Below, one piece after another: positions 10,921 through 24,119 of a stretch of 64,000 nucleotides of DNA (position 1 is the first letter of the stretch; every line of letters starts with the position of its first letter). Source of the stretch: Archilochus colubris (Eukaryota; Chordata; Aves; Apodiformes; Trochilidae); NCBI GenBank assembly GCA_023079485.1, contig CM041086.1:11292401-11356400 (forward strand), read 5' to 3'. Both the position numbers and the translations under genes were made by a program. The notes below the pieces were generated by a model. That model was not told the origin of the DNA. It did no database searches and saw only the letters and a list, made by a program, of their open reading frames with translations.

Positions 10921-11739
10921 ATTCATTTGGCTATTTTAGGACTTGTTTAGATAAGAGCATTTCAACCGCTGATTTTTATCAATATAGAAGTCAGAGTTTT
11001 AATGATTTGTATTCGTGGCCTGGCAGTAAACCTCTGCCAGTGGCATTTCTGAAGGAAAAAAAAGGCATCATAATATTAGGAGTTAGGACTGATGGAGTAA
11101 TGTTTAGTAAGATATATGCTGGGTAACTTTTCCCTGGTTGAGGGTAGGGTGTATAACGATGCAAGGAAGGAATTACAAAGGGAGGATGATTTAAAATGAT
11201 GTACAGAAATTCTGGTTATTTGAAGATAACCTGAAAGAGAAGTCTGATTTTGCCCAGCTGATGACAAAACTGCCCTTGAGGCCAGCATCAGCTTCATTAT
11301 TGAAGGGCTTAAGGAGGGGAGAGGTGGGGCCCTGTCCTGCTGGGCTGGGGTGTGGGTACCACACCTCCTGGCTGAGGAAGAGAATCTCTTCCTCTCATTA
11401 TTGGCTTGAAATTAGTTTGTACACAAGGAATCAATCAATTACAGACAACATCCTTTGGAAATGAAATTCGGGATGAGTGGTGCAATTTATATTTGTCACA
11501 CTTAAAGAACTCAATTGTACTGAAATGCAGAGGGTTTGAAAACAAACTTGGTTTAATGCTCTCTGGCTCCTCTTCCCAGAGTCTGATGCAAGAGCAAATT
11601 GACTTGCTGTGCCTTTCAGCTCTGCAAAAGAACAGACTGAAATACTCTCCTCCACTTCTTATTTCAAAATCACTCCGTGCATTTCAGTGTACAAGCTATT
11701 AGTTTGGAGTCGTTTTTTTTTAGAATTTGGATGAAATTG

Positions 11740-12040
11740 GGCATTTCTCCTCCAGCAAACAGTTCTCTAATGTGCTTTATACGTTTGATTCGAAGGTCTG
11801 TGTGTTATTTGATGTTCTAGGGAGATAAACAATAAACTTTTGAATATGTTTTCTCCATTTGAATACAAGCCTAGGGATGCTTCACCCTGCATCCTAAAGC
11901 CTGATTTCCCCTGGGACTCATTATCATGCAGCTCACATGTTCAGTCACCTACACTGTTGAACTTACTATCAAATAACCTTCGAAACGTTACTAGTTATTA
12001 CGTGTCAGAGGGCAGATTTATGATAAACTAACTTTGAAAC
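11740..12040. promoter_or_regulatory. candidate conserved noncoding element
   Basis: Unique, repeat-free sequence with isolated CpGs (about 11782, 11792, 11981, 11986 and 12001) and AT-rich cores such as AAACAATAAAC near 11829, which resembles SOX/FOX sites. It has the same character as the 10140-10920 cluster. Conservation is not shown. Confidence 0.3.
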
Positions 12041-13904
12041 AAAATAATGAATTCTCAGCCTTCTGTTTCCAGCAGCATTCCTGGTAATTTGGCTGGATTT
12101 AAATTTTAAAACAGTAAGCTGACTTTTTCTCTTAGTCCATCATATAAACCGGCTCCCTTCCCTTTATGAAATTTCTTCCTCCTTAAATATGGTTTATGAT
12201 GATTTGAGCACTGCCTATAAAGAATAAAAATGAGCACATTTGTCTGTAAGCTACCAAACTGCCCACTGGAGTTCATCTGTGATGAAACCTTCATAGCATT
12301 CTCACCTGGTGCAAGTTAAATTAACTTAACCCTTAGCATCACCCATTGGTGTCCACAATACAGCCCTGCAAACCAGACATCTTTTCCCCTTGAACTTTTT
12401 ACTGCTGGTATTTTGAGGTTCCAAGAGAGGTTTGTGGATGAGATTAACCAAAATCAAGTGTCATCTTCTCAGAAAGCAGAAGAGTGGGTTATGGTGGATC
12501 AAAAAGGTTTTCCAAAAAGGGGTATCCTGAATTTCAGATCCCAAAAGTCCATATTCAGGGTTCTAAATACTTGACCAATTTTCAAGAAGGATGAGTGTGG
12601 CTTTAGGGGGTCTGTAGGCACTTGGCCTCCTTAAAATGGTAGCCAGAGTGACTGTGACTTTTGATGAGATGGTATCAGAGAGATGAAATTCAGGGTGATA
12701 AATGCTACATAATAGTTTTGGAGGTGATCAGAATAGCAAACACCAGCAGATAGAACTCAAAAGAGCACGATGTCAAAAATTAAGTCTGGCTAATTGGGAG
12801 CAAAATCAGTGTAGCTCCTCTTGGTATTGATGGTGATTCATTAACTTTTTTTTTTTGGGGTGTGTGTATTTCAGATGAGTATCATCAATGCCTACAGGAT
12901 TTTCATCTCCTACTAGATAAAGTCTGGGCTTTGAGGTCCTGTTCCTTTGTGCTACCACATGGAAAGATCCTGGCTCTGGGAGGCTGGGGGATGGAGCCAC
13001 CACATCTCTTCTGCTCCTCTTGCTCTGGTTATGATCCTCCAAGGGCATTGTGGGCAAAAGTTCCCTCTCAGGCTGTCTATTAATATTTATGGAGCAATTC
13101 AGGAGGTGATGCATTGTTAAAATACAAGCTGGAAATGCACCAAATTTGATCACTTTTAGTACTAAAATTTATCTATTCCTACAGCAGCTAGAGAGGGAGG
13201 CTCTCATTACAAGAGTTTTTTTAAACCCAGTTCTTTGCCAGTTCTAAATTAAATTAAATTAACTGTGCAATGAAGTTTTTAAAAGGAATACAAGCTATAA
13301 ATGTGATATTTAATGTGAGATGTTAAAAAATACTCAAAGTAAATCCACAGGAGATCTATTGGTCCCCACTGGTTGGTGGTGCCATGTCCTTCAGTCCCTG
13401 TCTTTGCTAGTAAGGGCTGCAGGCAAGCACAGGGGCCAGCAGGATTTGTCCCACAAGCTACAAAATCCACAATTATTATTTAGAGTTAACCTCCTCAGAA
13501 AGTGTTCATTATCTGAGCTCTTCAAGCCCAAAAAAGAATAGTTAGCTATTTTTATCTGAGGACCTCCTACAGCCTTCCCTTGGTCCAATAAGGCTCCTTT
13601 TGTTTTCAAAAGGAGTTTTTATCCTGAGAGCAAGCTCCGAGATTTCAGGCAAGCAAAATAAAGGTAGTGCAAGTGAAACATTAATTGAAACATGTAAAAA
13701 AAAAAACCCAAATCCCAAAAAGAAAAATGTTCAAGAAGGGCATGGTGCTCAAATAGAACACTTCTTTTTTTTTTTTTTTCCAGGTCACTTGGCTTTCTGA
13801 TGTCATTTCTGGCAGCTTCGTTAGCCCAGCTCCATCACGTTCTGTTCTGAACCATAATGTGATGGGAGATGATCAAAGTGAGAATGCTAAAGGCTCAGGA
13901 CATC

Positions 13905-13927
13905 TTTTTTTTTTTTTTTTTTTTTTT
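13905..13927 (+). repeat. poly-T run
   Basis: A T run of about 23 bases, without a recognisable retroposon body beside it. Confidence 0.8.
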
Positions 13928-16900
13928 AAATTGTTCTATTCTGGAAATTGTTCTAAACCTATAAACAGATTACATTAAAATCTGTGTTGCTGCATGTAGT
14001 TGCTCATCAGCCTGTTTTAGAAGGAGTTACTGAGAAGTTGGGGTAAACAGCCTTGAAGTCTTTAGGATGGCAGGTGGCAAATTTCTCCCGAATTTTAGGC
14101 CAGCCAAACCTCTCTGAAATGTAATATAATCCATTTCTGCTCTTAGGCATGTTGTTTTAATCTTTTTACTTGAAAGTGGTAAGCATATGGGTCAGATCAC
14201 CTGCTCCTGCTAATAGACAGGATTCCATGGACTTCTCTGTCCAATTATGCCAGCTGAAGATCTGACTGTTGCTGGGCTTTATTTCCTTATTTTTCTTGTC
14301 TTCCTGCTCTCTGACCCTCTATCAAAAGAATTCCCTCTATAATATGATAATCATATGAGCTGGCTTTCTAACAATCTATATGCCAAAGAATTGTAAGGAT
14401 GCTCACCTCTCTGGGAAGAGCAGCCCAGGAGGATTTGCAGCCTTGGGGTTGTCTTTGCTTGGCATGGAGAAGCTCAGGTAGCTCTGCCTGGCCTTATCCT
14501 GGAATATTAATTTTTTGTTTTTCTTTTGCCTTTCCATGAAACAATGACTCTGCAGGATGAGCGAGTAAATAAAGTCATCAGGGAGTCAACCCACTGGCAG
14601 GAGGTCATTTTTCCTAATTTTAGCTGTGTTTTAGTGCTCAGAAAAGTGAGAAATGTTGGAGTTTGTAATCAGTGCCAGGATGGGGTTGAAGCTGGAGGCA
14701 GAAATCCAGAGGCAGTGTGACTCCTTGGGCAAGTAATGGAGCTACGAAAGAGTGAGAGAGGGATTTAGAACTATGAGCAGGTTTTTGACTCTGTCTTGAT
14801 GTATGGGCTGAATATAAACTTGTATTTTAAGGAGCCACTAGAGTTTGTGATTTGAAGTGTGCAGATAGCAGGTTTCCCCTCAGTCTCCTGGAGGGAAAGG
14901 GTGATGCAGGCTCCTTGCACCAGCACTTCTACTTCTTTATAGTGGAGAAAATGGCAGGGAATAGTCTGTAGCCACAAAATCCTTCGCTTTGGCTTCTCCA
15001 CCAAAAGTGATGGAGGGATCAGGAGCAGCACAATCCATTCCTCACTGCACTGGCTGGGAAAGTAGGGGAAGAAAAAGAAACTGGGAATACATGTGCTGGG
15101 CTTCAATGTGCTCCATATATAATTTTTAGATAAAATAGTGCTGCTGCTGTTGATAGGGCCACTCAAATCCTTGAGATGAGCTGGGACTTGGGAGCGGAAA
15201 TGAAGAAGGAGGAAGGGAGAGCTGGGGAGAACTTGGTTAGAAAGTGGGCTGTGCAAGATGATGAGAGAGACAAAGCAGGGCAACCACTTGGAAACCATAG
15301 CAAGAGGTTTTGGTAGGTCCCAGCCTCCCCTGTCCCCACCATCCTGCTGCAGATGTGCAGCTCCTCTTCTTGGGTGATGACGGCAACTGGGTTCCTCTCC
15401 TCCAGCTCTTATCTCCTGGACAAATGCTGCCCTTGTTAACAAGAAGGTGAATCTGGATCCACTCCTCTGCCACTTTTGCAGTGTAAATATTGCAATCCTT
15501 GGGGTTCCCATCTCCTCCTCCTCCTCACAGGTGAGGCAGGAAGGTGGCTCCTGCCCAGCATCTTTGGGGCTGCAGACCCGAGGTGACTACACAGACAGTA
15601 CCTTTGAACTGTTAAGATTTGGGAGATGCTATTGATCTTTTTTCTTCTTTTTCCCTCCTTTCCTCTTGACTAACAGCACTTTTCCCAGCTGTAATGCAGG
15701 AATCAAAGCTGCAGCCCCTACCCCCGTCCCAAAGTTTCCTTCCTGCACTTCACGCCCATTGCCCCAGCCCTGAGCAAAACCTGCCTGGCTGTGACAAACT
15801 GCACCCTGGCTCCCTGATTTGTGGAAGCTCACATTTTCCACTAATTCACTGTATATATATATATGTATACACTAGATGGAAAACATAGCCTGGGGGCTGC
15901 TATAAACCATGCTGCTGTAGCCACAAAGGGCCAGCCTGCCAGCTGGGGAATCACTGGAGCATGCAAGGAAGGAGGGAGATGGAGTTTCTGCTCTTGTTGG
16001 AGGAACTGTGGTGGGGGAGAGGACCTGCCAGCTCAGGGACTTCTGCTGGATCATGTCAGGAGCCAACACCATGGCCCAGCACCCATGGGCCAGGCACTGG
16101 TGCTGGGTGAACCTTGACAGCCCCAGAGCAGCCCCTGGTTTGGGATGCTGCTTGGAAAAACTCCTGGTTTGTTCTCTGTTCTCCAGCAGTCTCAACCCAC
16201 CCTCGTGGTTTGTTTGGTGCCCTTCTGCAGCTCTGATTTTTCTCTCTCAGCCACCCATAGATAATTTAAGAGTGTTTTCTTTTCAGAAGAGCAAGAGACC
16301 ACATGGGCTGACTCCCTAAACGAGTGCTTGGCTTGTTACAGAGCTGTTGACCTGTTCCTTTAATGTTACCAGGCTGCATCTAACTGCTCTCTTCAGCCAT
16401 CCTACTTCCTTCTTTTTAATGAAATTGTCCCTTTAGCCTTTTTCTTTTTTTTTTTTTTTTCCTGGGCTGGCTTTTCAACAAGAACCGTACAAACAGCCTG
16501 CTTGGTTCTTGCCTCTGCAAACACCTTGCCCAGAGCTAACTTGCAGCTTCCTTCTGTCAGCTGGAAGCTACAGATATACCCTTGTCTTAATTACTCATAT
16601 TTCTCCTGCTGCTCATAATTCTGCTTGTTCCACCAAAGAGCTCTTCAGAGAGCTTTACTGCTTCCCTTTCCCTTTCTTTGGGGGCTTAAAGGTTGTCAGA
16701 TATATAAATGATCCTCATGGCAGAGCTTTGGTGGTGACATTGTCCTTTGCAGAGAAAATTAAGGGGGATGGGAGATCTAAACACAAATGCTTTGTAACTG
16801 CTGATAGTCAGGAGCAGGGGTTTCTTTCCCTCTCTCCACCACAGCCTGTCCATGGCTGTAGCTGACTGAATGTTATTCCTCTAAAAATACTCTTGCAAAG

Positions 16901-19239
16901 GGATTGGTTCCTAAAAAAAAATACTGCTGGGCCATAAAGAAACCATAGCACTTTGTGGCTGCAGCTCTCTCTTGGATGAGTATATGCTACTGTTTCTGTT
17001 ACCTGCATTAATTAATCTGTTACCCCATGTTGAGTAGCCGACAAGACATCCATGGGTTTTGTGGCAAAGGTCTGAACAAGGTTCATCATGGAAGTGAGCT
17101 CCCCAGCATGTCACACTTTTGGCCAAGTCCTTCCCTCTTCATGTTAGTGCTCTGCTCTTGAAGGGATCAGAGGAGCTGTCTTGGGCAAGTCAAGTGTTCA
17201 GACAAGGTCCCAGGAACTGGGACACATGGGAAAGCCATGCAAGGGGTAGCTCGTTTCAGACCATCTCTAGGAAGCTTATAATCTGGGGATGCCAGTGGAG
17301 TAACATAAGTGAACCCCCAGCCTCAAAGCTGGCCATGAAAACTCTGTCTTCCTTGGTGTTTGCCATGGACATTTGTCTTGCAGAGCAAAAGGACATGGTT
17401 TGGGATGCTCAGTGTGGACATCTGCACGGCTGCCACTGGCAGGGGGAGCTCTGCCCAGGACCAGGCTGCACAAACCAACTCCTTGGCTTTGCAGAAGAAG
17501 GCACCAGGGCAGCCAAGGCTGGAAAGCTGCTCTGAAGGCACAGTGGTTGGTTTGCTGGTGGTCCTTTGGCACCTGGTCCAGTCTGGCAGCTACTTCACCC
17601 TGAGTCCTGCCCAGAGCATCTTCTGCAGTGCTGTTGGATCAGGATTGGAGCTGGTGCCTCAGCTCTCCAAATGGTTCCTCCTTAGCTCCTCTCTCCAAAC
17701 CAGGGGCTGTTCCAAGCTGTAGGTCTCGTGACTGTGTGGTGCTCGGGTGCCATGGCAATGTAATTAGCTGCTCAGCAATCTTACTAAAAATGTCCTTGGG
17801 GGTGGAGAAGATGGGATGGAGGGGCTCATTCAGAGGAAGGGTTTGGAAGGGAGAGGAAGTCTCCAGACCTTTGGCTTCAGCCCCATTTGGCTGCCTAACA
17901 CCAGTCCTCCAATGCAGATGTGAATCCAGAGGTACAGAGCAGAATCTTTACCACATCCAAGAGAGGACATTGCAGAAATCACTTGAAGTGTTACTGGGTT
18001 GTGTAACAGCTTTCCACCCCCAGCACGCCTTTGGAAAGTTTTGTGTGGTATCTGGGGCTAAAAAAAAAAAAAATAAATTGTTTTAGCTCTTGTATAACTT
18101 GCAGTGAACTTCAGGAAAGTATTCCTCTTACCAGCACTTTCCCTTCTTCTCACTTTTTCTCTTCAACATTAAAGAAGAAATCAGGAACTTCTGGGTTGCT
18201 TCATCCAAAGGAGAGAGGCAAAGGGCTCTGCACAGAGAGCTGGAAACCTCAGTGCAGGAAAGCTGCTGGTTTATTTAGCTTTGTCTCTCCATCAAAATTC
18301 CAGATTTGGCAGCCTGAGGTTTTTGTTGTATTTTTTTTTTCCTTTTTATATCCATTGGGTCTTCTCCCCCCCTTCCCTCCAAACAACCCCTGGGGAGATG
18401 GTTGCCAACATCACCCATGTTAAAGATGAGGATGTGCATCAGCATCCACATGGTGCTTGCCCTGGGCTGTTCAAGTCCTTCTGCTGGAGCAGGAGCCTTG
18501 AAGCATCTGAAACTTTGGGATCTGGTGTTTCAGCTCTGGTTAGCTGGAAGCTGTTTGTGAACCATGTCACCAACTTCTTTGAAATTTGAGTTGTTTGTAG
18601 TGAACCCCACTGTACATTTTCACAAGAATTTGTTGGTTAAGTGGAGACCAACCATAGTCATAAAAATTAAGTTTTCACACTGATATTTTTTTTAAATTAG
18701 GTGAGTATTTGAGTTTTTTTTTTTTTAATTAGGTGAGATAATACAGTAAGGTAGTGAAGGGTAAACCTGAGACTTTGGTTGATTTCTTTGTATAGACCTT
18801 GTTCTCCTTTATTCAGATTTCCTAGGACAAGGCACCACCAGCCACATTTTCCATCCTGATGAATGAAACTGAGCTCAAGGAGTTTAGCTGAGATTGGCTT
18901 CCCCTGCAAGAAAGATTGCTCTTTGGTGCCTGAATCATAATTTTAAGGGATGAAAACTATTCATCAGGAAAGCAGCATTTTAACTCCTTCTGTCTTGCAG
19001 CCTGATCTTGGCAGAGGGAAAAACAAATTCCTCCTCCCCTCAAGTTGATCAGAGTTGTAATAAGTCTATAAGGTCACCTTGATTACTGCACATCAAGGTG
19101 GTCCCAACAGTATGTGCTTGATAAGACAGCCCATTGCCATGATTTAATCCAAATCTGTTTAATCATATATAATCCACATAATTCAAATATGCTCACCAAG
19201 GATTCAGTTTTGTAGCTGTACCAAGGGGAGGGAAATCTT

Positions 19240-19300
19240 GTGTTGTCACAAGTCCTGCTGACATCAGTGGGGTTTCTTATTGATGTAGGACTTAGAGCTG
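19240..19300. repeat. possible ancient amniote repeat relic
   Basis: The phrase CCTGCTGACATCAGTGGGG and the following bases resemble the 'TGACTTCAATGG' phrases that recur in old dispersed repeats of birds, turtles and crocodilians. Similar phrases occur at about 38750 and 45320 in this window. I cannot assign a named family and the match is short. Confidence 0.2.
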
Positions 19301-19577
19301 GCACATGCAATTACAGCAAAAATTTGGGGTTTAGCCTATTTGCAATTTGATGCATTTGTTGCTTTGAGGTGGGTGAGGAAATGAACTCTGGGCCAACAAA
19401 ATCGCTGACTGAGAGTTGTGCTCAGTGGTCATTTCAGGCAAGATCTATCCAATAATCTGAAATGCAGAGCAAAAAAAATCAGAATTAAAAAAATATATAA
19501 ATATGCAATTCCATTTATAGTTTTGGTCCAGGAATTTCCCTTTATGCAAACTACATAAAAAAGAGTCTGTGAGCTTT

Positions 19578-19580
<3 letters not shown>

Positions 19581-19619
<39 letters not shown>
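19581..19619 (+). repeat. (GT)n microsatellite
   Basis: An uninterrupted GT dinucleotide array of 39 bases, likely length-polymorphic. The CVCV and TH repeats in overlapping frames are artefacts of it. Confidence 0.95.
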
Positions 19620-19621
<2 letters not shown>

Positions 19622-19639
19622 CTCCTTCTGAGGCATTCT

Positions 19640-21300
19640 TTATTGTTTCAGAAATGTTTCAACAAGAACAAACAAAAAAGTTATTTTGCTATTTCTCATC
19701 AGAAGCAATTCAAAAATATGAGGGTCACACTTTCCAGGTTGAGGATACCAGCATCTGGTCACACTCTGGTCACAAAGCTGTTTGTTAAAGTGATGCCTGT
19801 GCAGCTCTGTGGCCTTCTAGCCCTGCATCTAAAAAACCTGCTCTAAAAACCCCATGGGTTCCTGTAAACATCTGAGTAATCCTCTTGAAGGCAGTCCATG
19901 CATCTGTTAACTCTGCAAACTAATCCTTAAAAAAATTATGGAAAAAGGGCAAAAAGAAAACACGACGCCTTCCAAGCCAATGAAATGCCAAACGTGCTTG
20001 AAGTTAAATGCTGGAATAAATAAATATTATATGATCTGAAATGCTGAATCCCTATTTGTATCCACAGCTTATCAGTTAGCCAGTGAAAACATTGTATAAA
20101 ATGAACTTTTTTTTTCCCAGCTTTTGTACTATATCCCTTCTGATGCATTTCTGACTTTTTCTTTTTTTCTTTGTGGCCATTTTGAGATTTTCTATGGATT
20201 TGTTTTGATTGTAAATAGGCATACACATTAGCTAAAGCCAGATAATTTCTTCTGGCCAGCTTTGCCAGTAAATCACTGAGCTATGTAATTGGGTTTGGAT
20301 AAAATTATGCACTGAGAACTTGGGAATAAGAAAAACAGAAACAAAAAGTTGTTTTTTTTTTTTTTTTTCCATAAATAGTATAATTTAGGGAGCAAAACTT
20401 TTGTTTTGAGCCCCTCCTTCCTCCTTTTTGCTCCCTAACTTGATAATGTTGATTGTCTTTTCAAAGTTGAATGAAAAGCAAACTACAAAATGAATCCAAG
20501 CAGAAGTGGTAATAATTTCTGGTTTGACTTGTAGGTGGGGCTGAAGACAATGCCTGCATTTGGGGGTAACTCCAATCAAAACAGGATGAAGATGATGGTA
20601 CTGAGACACATACCAGCACAATTCAGACAAGTTGGACACAAGACTTTGGCCAGCAGAACAGGTGAGAACCTTTGAGAGTGGAGCTAAGAAGTATTCTGAT
20701 GGTCAGAAATATTCTGATGGTCAGGAAAAAGATTTCTCTGGTAACACAATAAATCTTCTATTAGCAACTCAGAAATCCTAATTACAACCTGCCTAAAGAC
20801 TTATTATAAATGAACTGAAGATAGAAACATGTTTATATTACAGGGAGGCTTATTTGCAGATAAGCAGGAAACCAGTCACACATCTTCACAAACATAATTT
20901 TAGCTGTTTTAATTAGCAGCTTTGCTTTGATTTATTTTAATTCAGTGATTCCTTCTATCTTTTCCTGACACACGTGCAAATAAAATGTGCTGACCTGACT
21001 TTTGACATCCAGATTCCTTTTCTATTTCTGGGGTTTTGTTTCCCCCCCTCCTCCCCACTGTTGTTGTTGATTCCAGCAGTGTTTACAGAGGGTGAAAGGA
21101 TGGGGTCAATCCTTCCCAACAGTGTGGCCAACAGATGGAGGGTGGGGATGACAACCTCAACATTCCAGGGGACTTTTCTTGCCCCAGCACTGACTGATGG
21201 CTGAGGTGTGGGCATCCAGGGTGACAAAAGTCATCAGAACCCCAAACAGGCTCTAGATCCCAGTTCTGGCAAGGGGCAGAATCACCCAAAATGCCTTTTT
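19640..21300. other. noncoding stretch with small local duplications
   Basis: Mostly unique AT-rich sequence. A 17-bp imperfect tandem duplication (TATTCTGATGGTCAG repeated) lies at about 20690-20725 and a T run lies near 20351-20368. No exon is recognised. Confidence 0.4.
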
Positions 21301-21314
21301 TGTGTGTGTGGCTG

Positions 21315-21497
21315 TCTTCTTTTTCCCTTTCCCTTTCCCTTTCCCTTTCCCTTTCCCTTTCCCTTTCCCCTTTCCTTTTCCCCTTTCCCTTTCCCCTTTC
21401 CCTTTCCCCTTTCCCCTTTCCCCTCTTCCTTTCCCCTTTTCCTTTCCCCTTTTCCTTTTTTTTCCTTTCCCTTTTCCTTTCCATTTCCCTTTTCCCT
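21315..21497 (+). repeat. CCCTTT-based polypyrimidine tract, G-quadruplex-capable on minus strand
   Basis: Seven perfect CCCTTT hexamers (21325-21366) begin a 180-base pyrimidine tract that continues with CCCC/TTTCC variants, with a single A near 21483. On the minus strand the pattern GGG-AAA-GGG gives evenly spaced G3 tracts, which fit the canonical G-quadruplex pattern. The plus strand could form an i-motif. The block is also a mirror repeat that could form triplex DNA. Lysine/glycine- and proline/phenylalanine-rich frames here are artefacts. Confidence 0.9.
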
Positions 21498-21559
21498 AGA
21501 GAATTCCCTAGAATAAAGCCCCCCATGTGCCTTTAGCAACTTCTCATAGCCTCTGCATT

Positions 21560-24000
21560 GCCTTTGGGTCAAAAAGCAAGGTTTTAAAGCTGTCAGAATT
21601 CATATACGTAATGTTTGGAGATTTGGTGGTTTTCTTTAACAGTGGAAGTAATTATTGACAGAATAAAACCACATAGCCCAGAACAAAAATACCACTGAAA
21701 CAAACAAACCAACCAACCTGTGCTGACTTTGCTGTGGGGTTTTTTTTTCTGGTCTGAGTGCTAGGAAACTATTTTTTTCTTCCTTGTGTCAGAAAAACAA
21801 TTGCTAATGCACCAGGTGTTGTTCTCCCTTCTCTCTTCACCCCTCCCTTCTGCAGTGTCTCCCAGCTGTATGACAGGTAATTAAAACAATCACCAAAATG
21901 TTTCAAAGCTGTTGTAGCTTTTAGTTGACTTTTAAAATTCATATTTGAAGAAGAATGGAAAAATTAATTTGTAGCTGGCTGGGAAAAGTGCTCATTACTT
22001 GAGCAATGGACTTTACAGCATTGCCAACAAAAAGAATGGAATTAATATTACACTTGCCTTTATCTAGGGTTATTCTGTTAACTGTTTTATACTGGAAATT
22101 AATTTCAATATCATACAGATGTCTACAAGTCAGGAAAGGCAGAGTTCTGGCATGCAGTCAGATAGCTCTCCTTCAGAATCGTGGTAAAAATAATAATTCC
22201 AAAGGAGTAAACTTGCCAGGACAATTAAATGATTCTGCCCTGAGATAATGGAAAGATGAAGTTTATATTCTTGGACTGTAAAACATGTCAGATTGAAAAG
22301 CATTGTTAAAGGAGTATTATGTGGTTATTCTGAAAAGGGCAGCAATTTTACAGGTTCATCTTTCTGCTGAGAAAAAAATACTTCTGGGTGGGCAATTTTG
22401 GATGTGAAAAAGTTGTTCTGTTTTTCTTCCCTCTATTTTCTTCAGGTTTTGGAAGCCTTGTCCTTCATTCCTTACGGAATGCTTGGTCTATGGGACAGAA
22501 TTTTCTTCTTAAAATAAACTTCCTTCTAACATATTCTTTTTGATCCTTAAAAGTGACCCTTTATGTGTGTTACTTGGCAAATTTCTGAATTTTCAGCACA
22601 AATGCACTTGGTCTGGGCTTAGAAATTACTAATTAAAAAAAAGCCATGTGGGATGGAAGGTTTTGCTTAATCCTTCACTGGTTTAGGAGAATCCTTGTGG
22701 TGTGGGTACAGTTTCTTGGACATGGATATGTCTGAAAAGCTGACAGAGAGAGGGGATCCAGGTGCAACCCAAAATTTTGCATACAACTCTTCCCCATTCA
22801 TTTTAAAATCATTTTAAGCCTATTGCTTTTTTTCCCCAAATCTTTCCTGTTGATTACAGACAGCATAATCCCTTCCTTTTGCTCCTCTGTGTTTCTAACC
22901 ACACACAGGCCTTACAAGCAGGAGTAAGAGTTACTCACCTGCATCTTTGCATCAGCACAGCTCAATTTGACAGTGGGTTTTTTGCCAGGTGGAACAAAGA
23001 GCAATAAATTTGTTTTGAGCATTTATGATCTTGAATTATAAAGACAGCAACAGACTGTGTTCAAAATCAATTGTCAGAGTGATGGGGGATTAATAACTCT
23101 GGTGCTGTAACCTTTACCTGTCTGCAGCCTGGGTAAGGGCATGTTTCAAGATCTGCTGCCATATTTCATTACTCCAGCTTCTATTTGAAAGACCTTTTTG
23201 ATGCTTAAGAAAAGGAAACAGATTAGGTTTTAGTAGAGCTGGATGAATAACTCATAATTAATAATTCATTCAGTGAATTTTGCCTTTTATTCTTGTGAGA
23301 AGACTGAAAAAAATAGTTGTCAAAATTATTCACGAGTTCTATTGACTCACTGGGGTTTTTTTTAATCAAAACTAGAAATCAGGGTGTGTTATCACGTGAT
23401 ATTGGTTTAATTTCTTAACTAACTGAGGACAAGTATGCAAATACATGTCATGGTTAAATGCTTGAGGAGAGGGTGTCTAAAAATCCCTTTCCCAAGCACA
23501 CAAGCTTAAAAGCAGCGTTTGAAAGTAGTAGTGAGAGCAAAATTCCAAGTGTATGAAAACTGATGGAAAAGAAATGCAAATGAGGCAGGAACATGGCCAA
23601 ACCAAGGTCAGGACAAGACACAGGTGAGTTACTGCAGACCTGCAGAGCTTTTTCCAGCTGTAGTTCTCCCTCCTCAGCTCTGGCACCCGTTTTTGGGTGA
23701 AGACCACAAAATGTTGGCAGTAAATGTGGGAGCAAGGTAAATGAGAACTTCACTGCATTTCCCCAGCTGCTGTGATGTATTTTACAAGAGCAAAATGTTT
23801 TCCAGCAGTGAAACCACATGAAACCCTTGTCATCTCCTGGCTTTCTTCACCTGTCTGCTGGCAAATTTGCCTCCCACCCACACCAGCTCTACTGGGCTAT
23901 TTTTATTTATTTATTTATTTTTTCCTAGATGCACTTTATGATGGTTTCTTCCTAAATAGAGGTAGAACAGTTAAATATTTCCCCACCAAACACACACATG
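21560..24000. other. noncoding stretch, nothing specific
   Basis: Unique AT-rich sequence without a recognisable gene or repeat. A TTTA repeat lies at about 23903-23923. The 121-codon frame at 23454-23819 minus shows no domain. Confidence 0.45.
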
Positions 24001-24006
24001 TAATCT

Positions 24007-24118
24007 CAAGGGCCATGCATACCATCTAACTGTCATTTCCTCTGATTAACCTTCACCTGACCTCCCTCCCTAAGGCGGTTTTGGATGCTTTTGTTCCTCT
24101 GTTCCTCTGTCAGGTGAG
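24007..24118 (+). repeat. unclassified interspersed repeat, copy A
   Basis: A core of 47 bases (24029-24075) reappears reverse-complemented at 25740-25786 with only 3 mismatches. Weaker similarity extends on both sides, from a CAAGGGCCATG-like start near 24007 to a CAGGTGAG end near 24118. The two copies are therefore members of one dispersed family or the arms of an inverted duplication. It is neither CR1 nor MIR by eye. No coding content is seen. Confidence 0.6.
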
Positions 24119-24119
24119 C

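Larger units (their letters stand above)
12060..19570. other. long noncoding stretch
   Basis: No convincing exon was found in 7.5 kb. Homopolymer runs occur near 12847, 13763, 13905-13927, 16447, 18061 and 18716. A 246-codon frame at 14771-15511 minus has no recognisable domain and no related neighbouring exon. A weak MIR-like match (GTGTGACT followed by TTGGGCAAGT) sits near 14716-14735. Otherwise nothing specific is seen. Confidence 0.45.

Noticed and set aside
14700..14740. MIR-like phrase GTGTGACTCCTTGGGCAAGT
   Set aside because: A single short match with an insertion and no second MIR motif at the expected spacing.
14771..15511. 246-codon open frame on the minus strand, the longest in the window
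   Set aside because: No recognisable domain, low-complexity phenylalanine and serine stretches, and no supporting exon structure. One frame of this length is expected by chance in 64 kb.
21083..21572. Lysine/glycine/glutamate-rich and phenylalanine/proline-rich frames
   Set aside because: They are translations of the CCCTTT tract in different frames.
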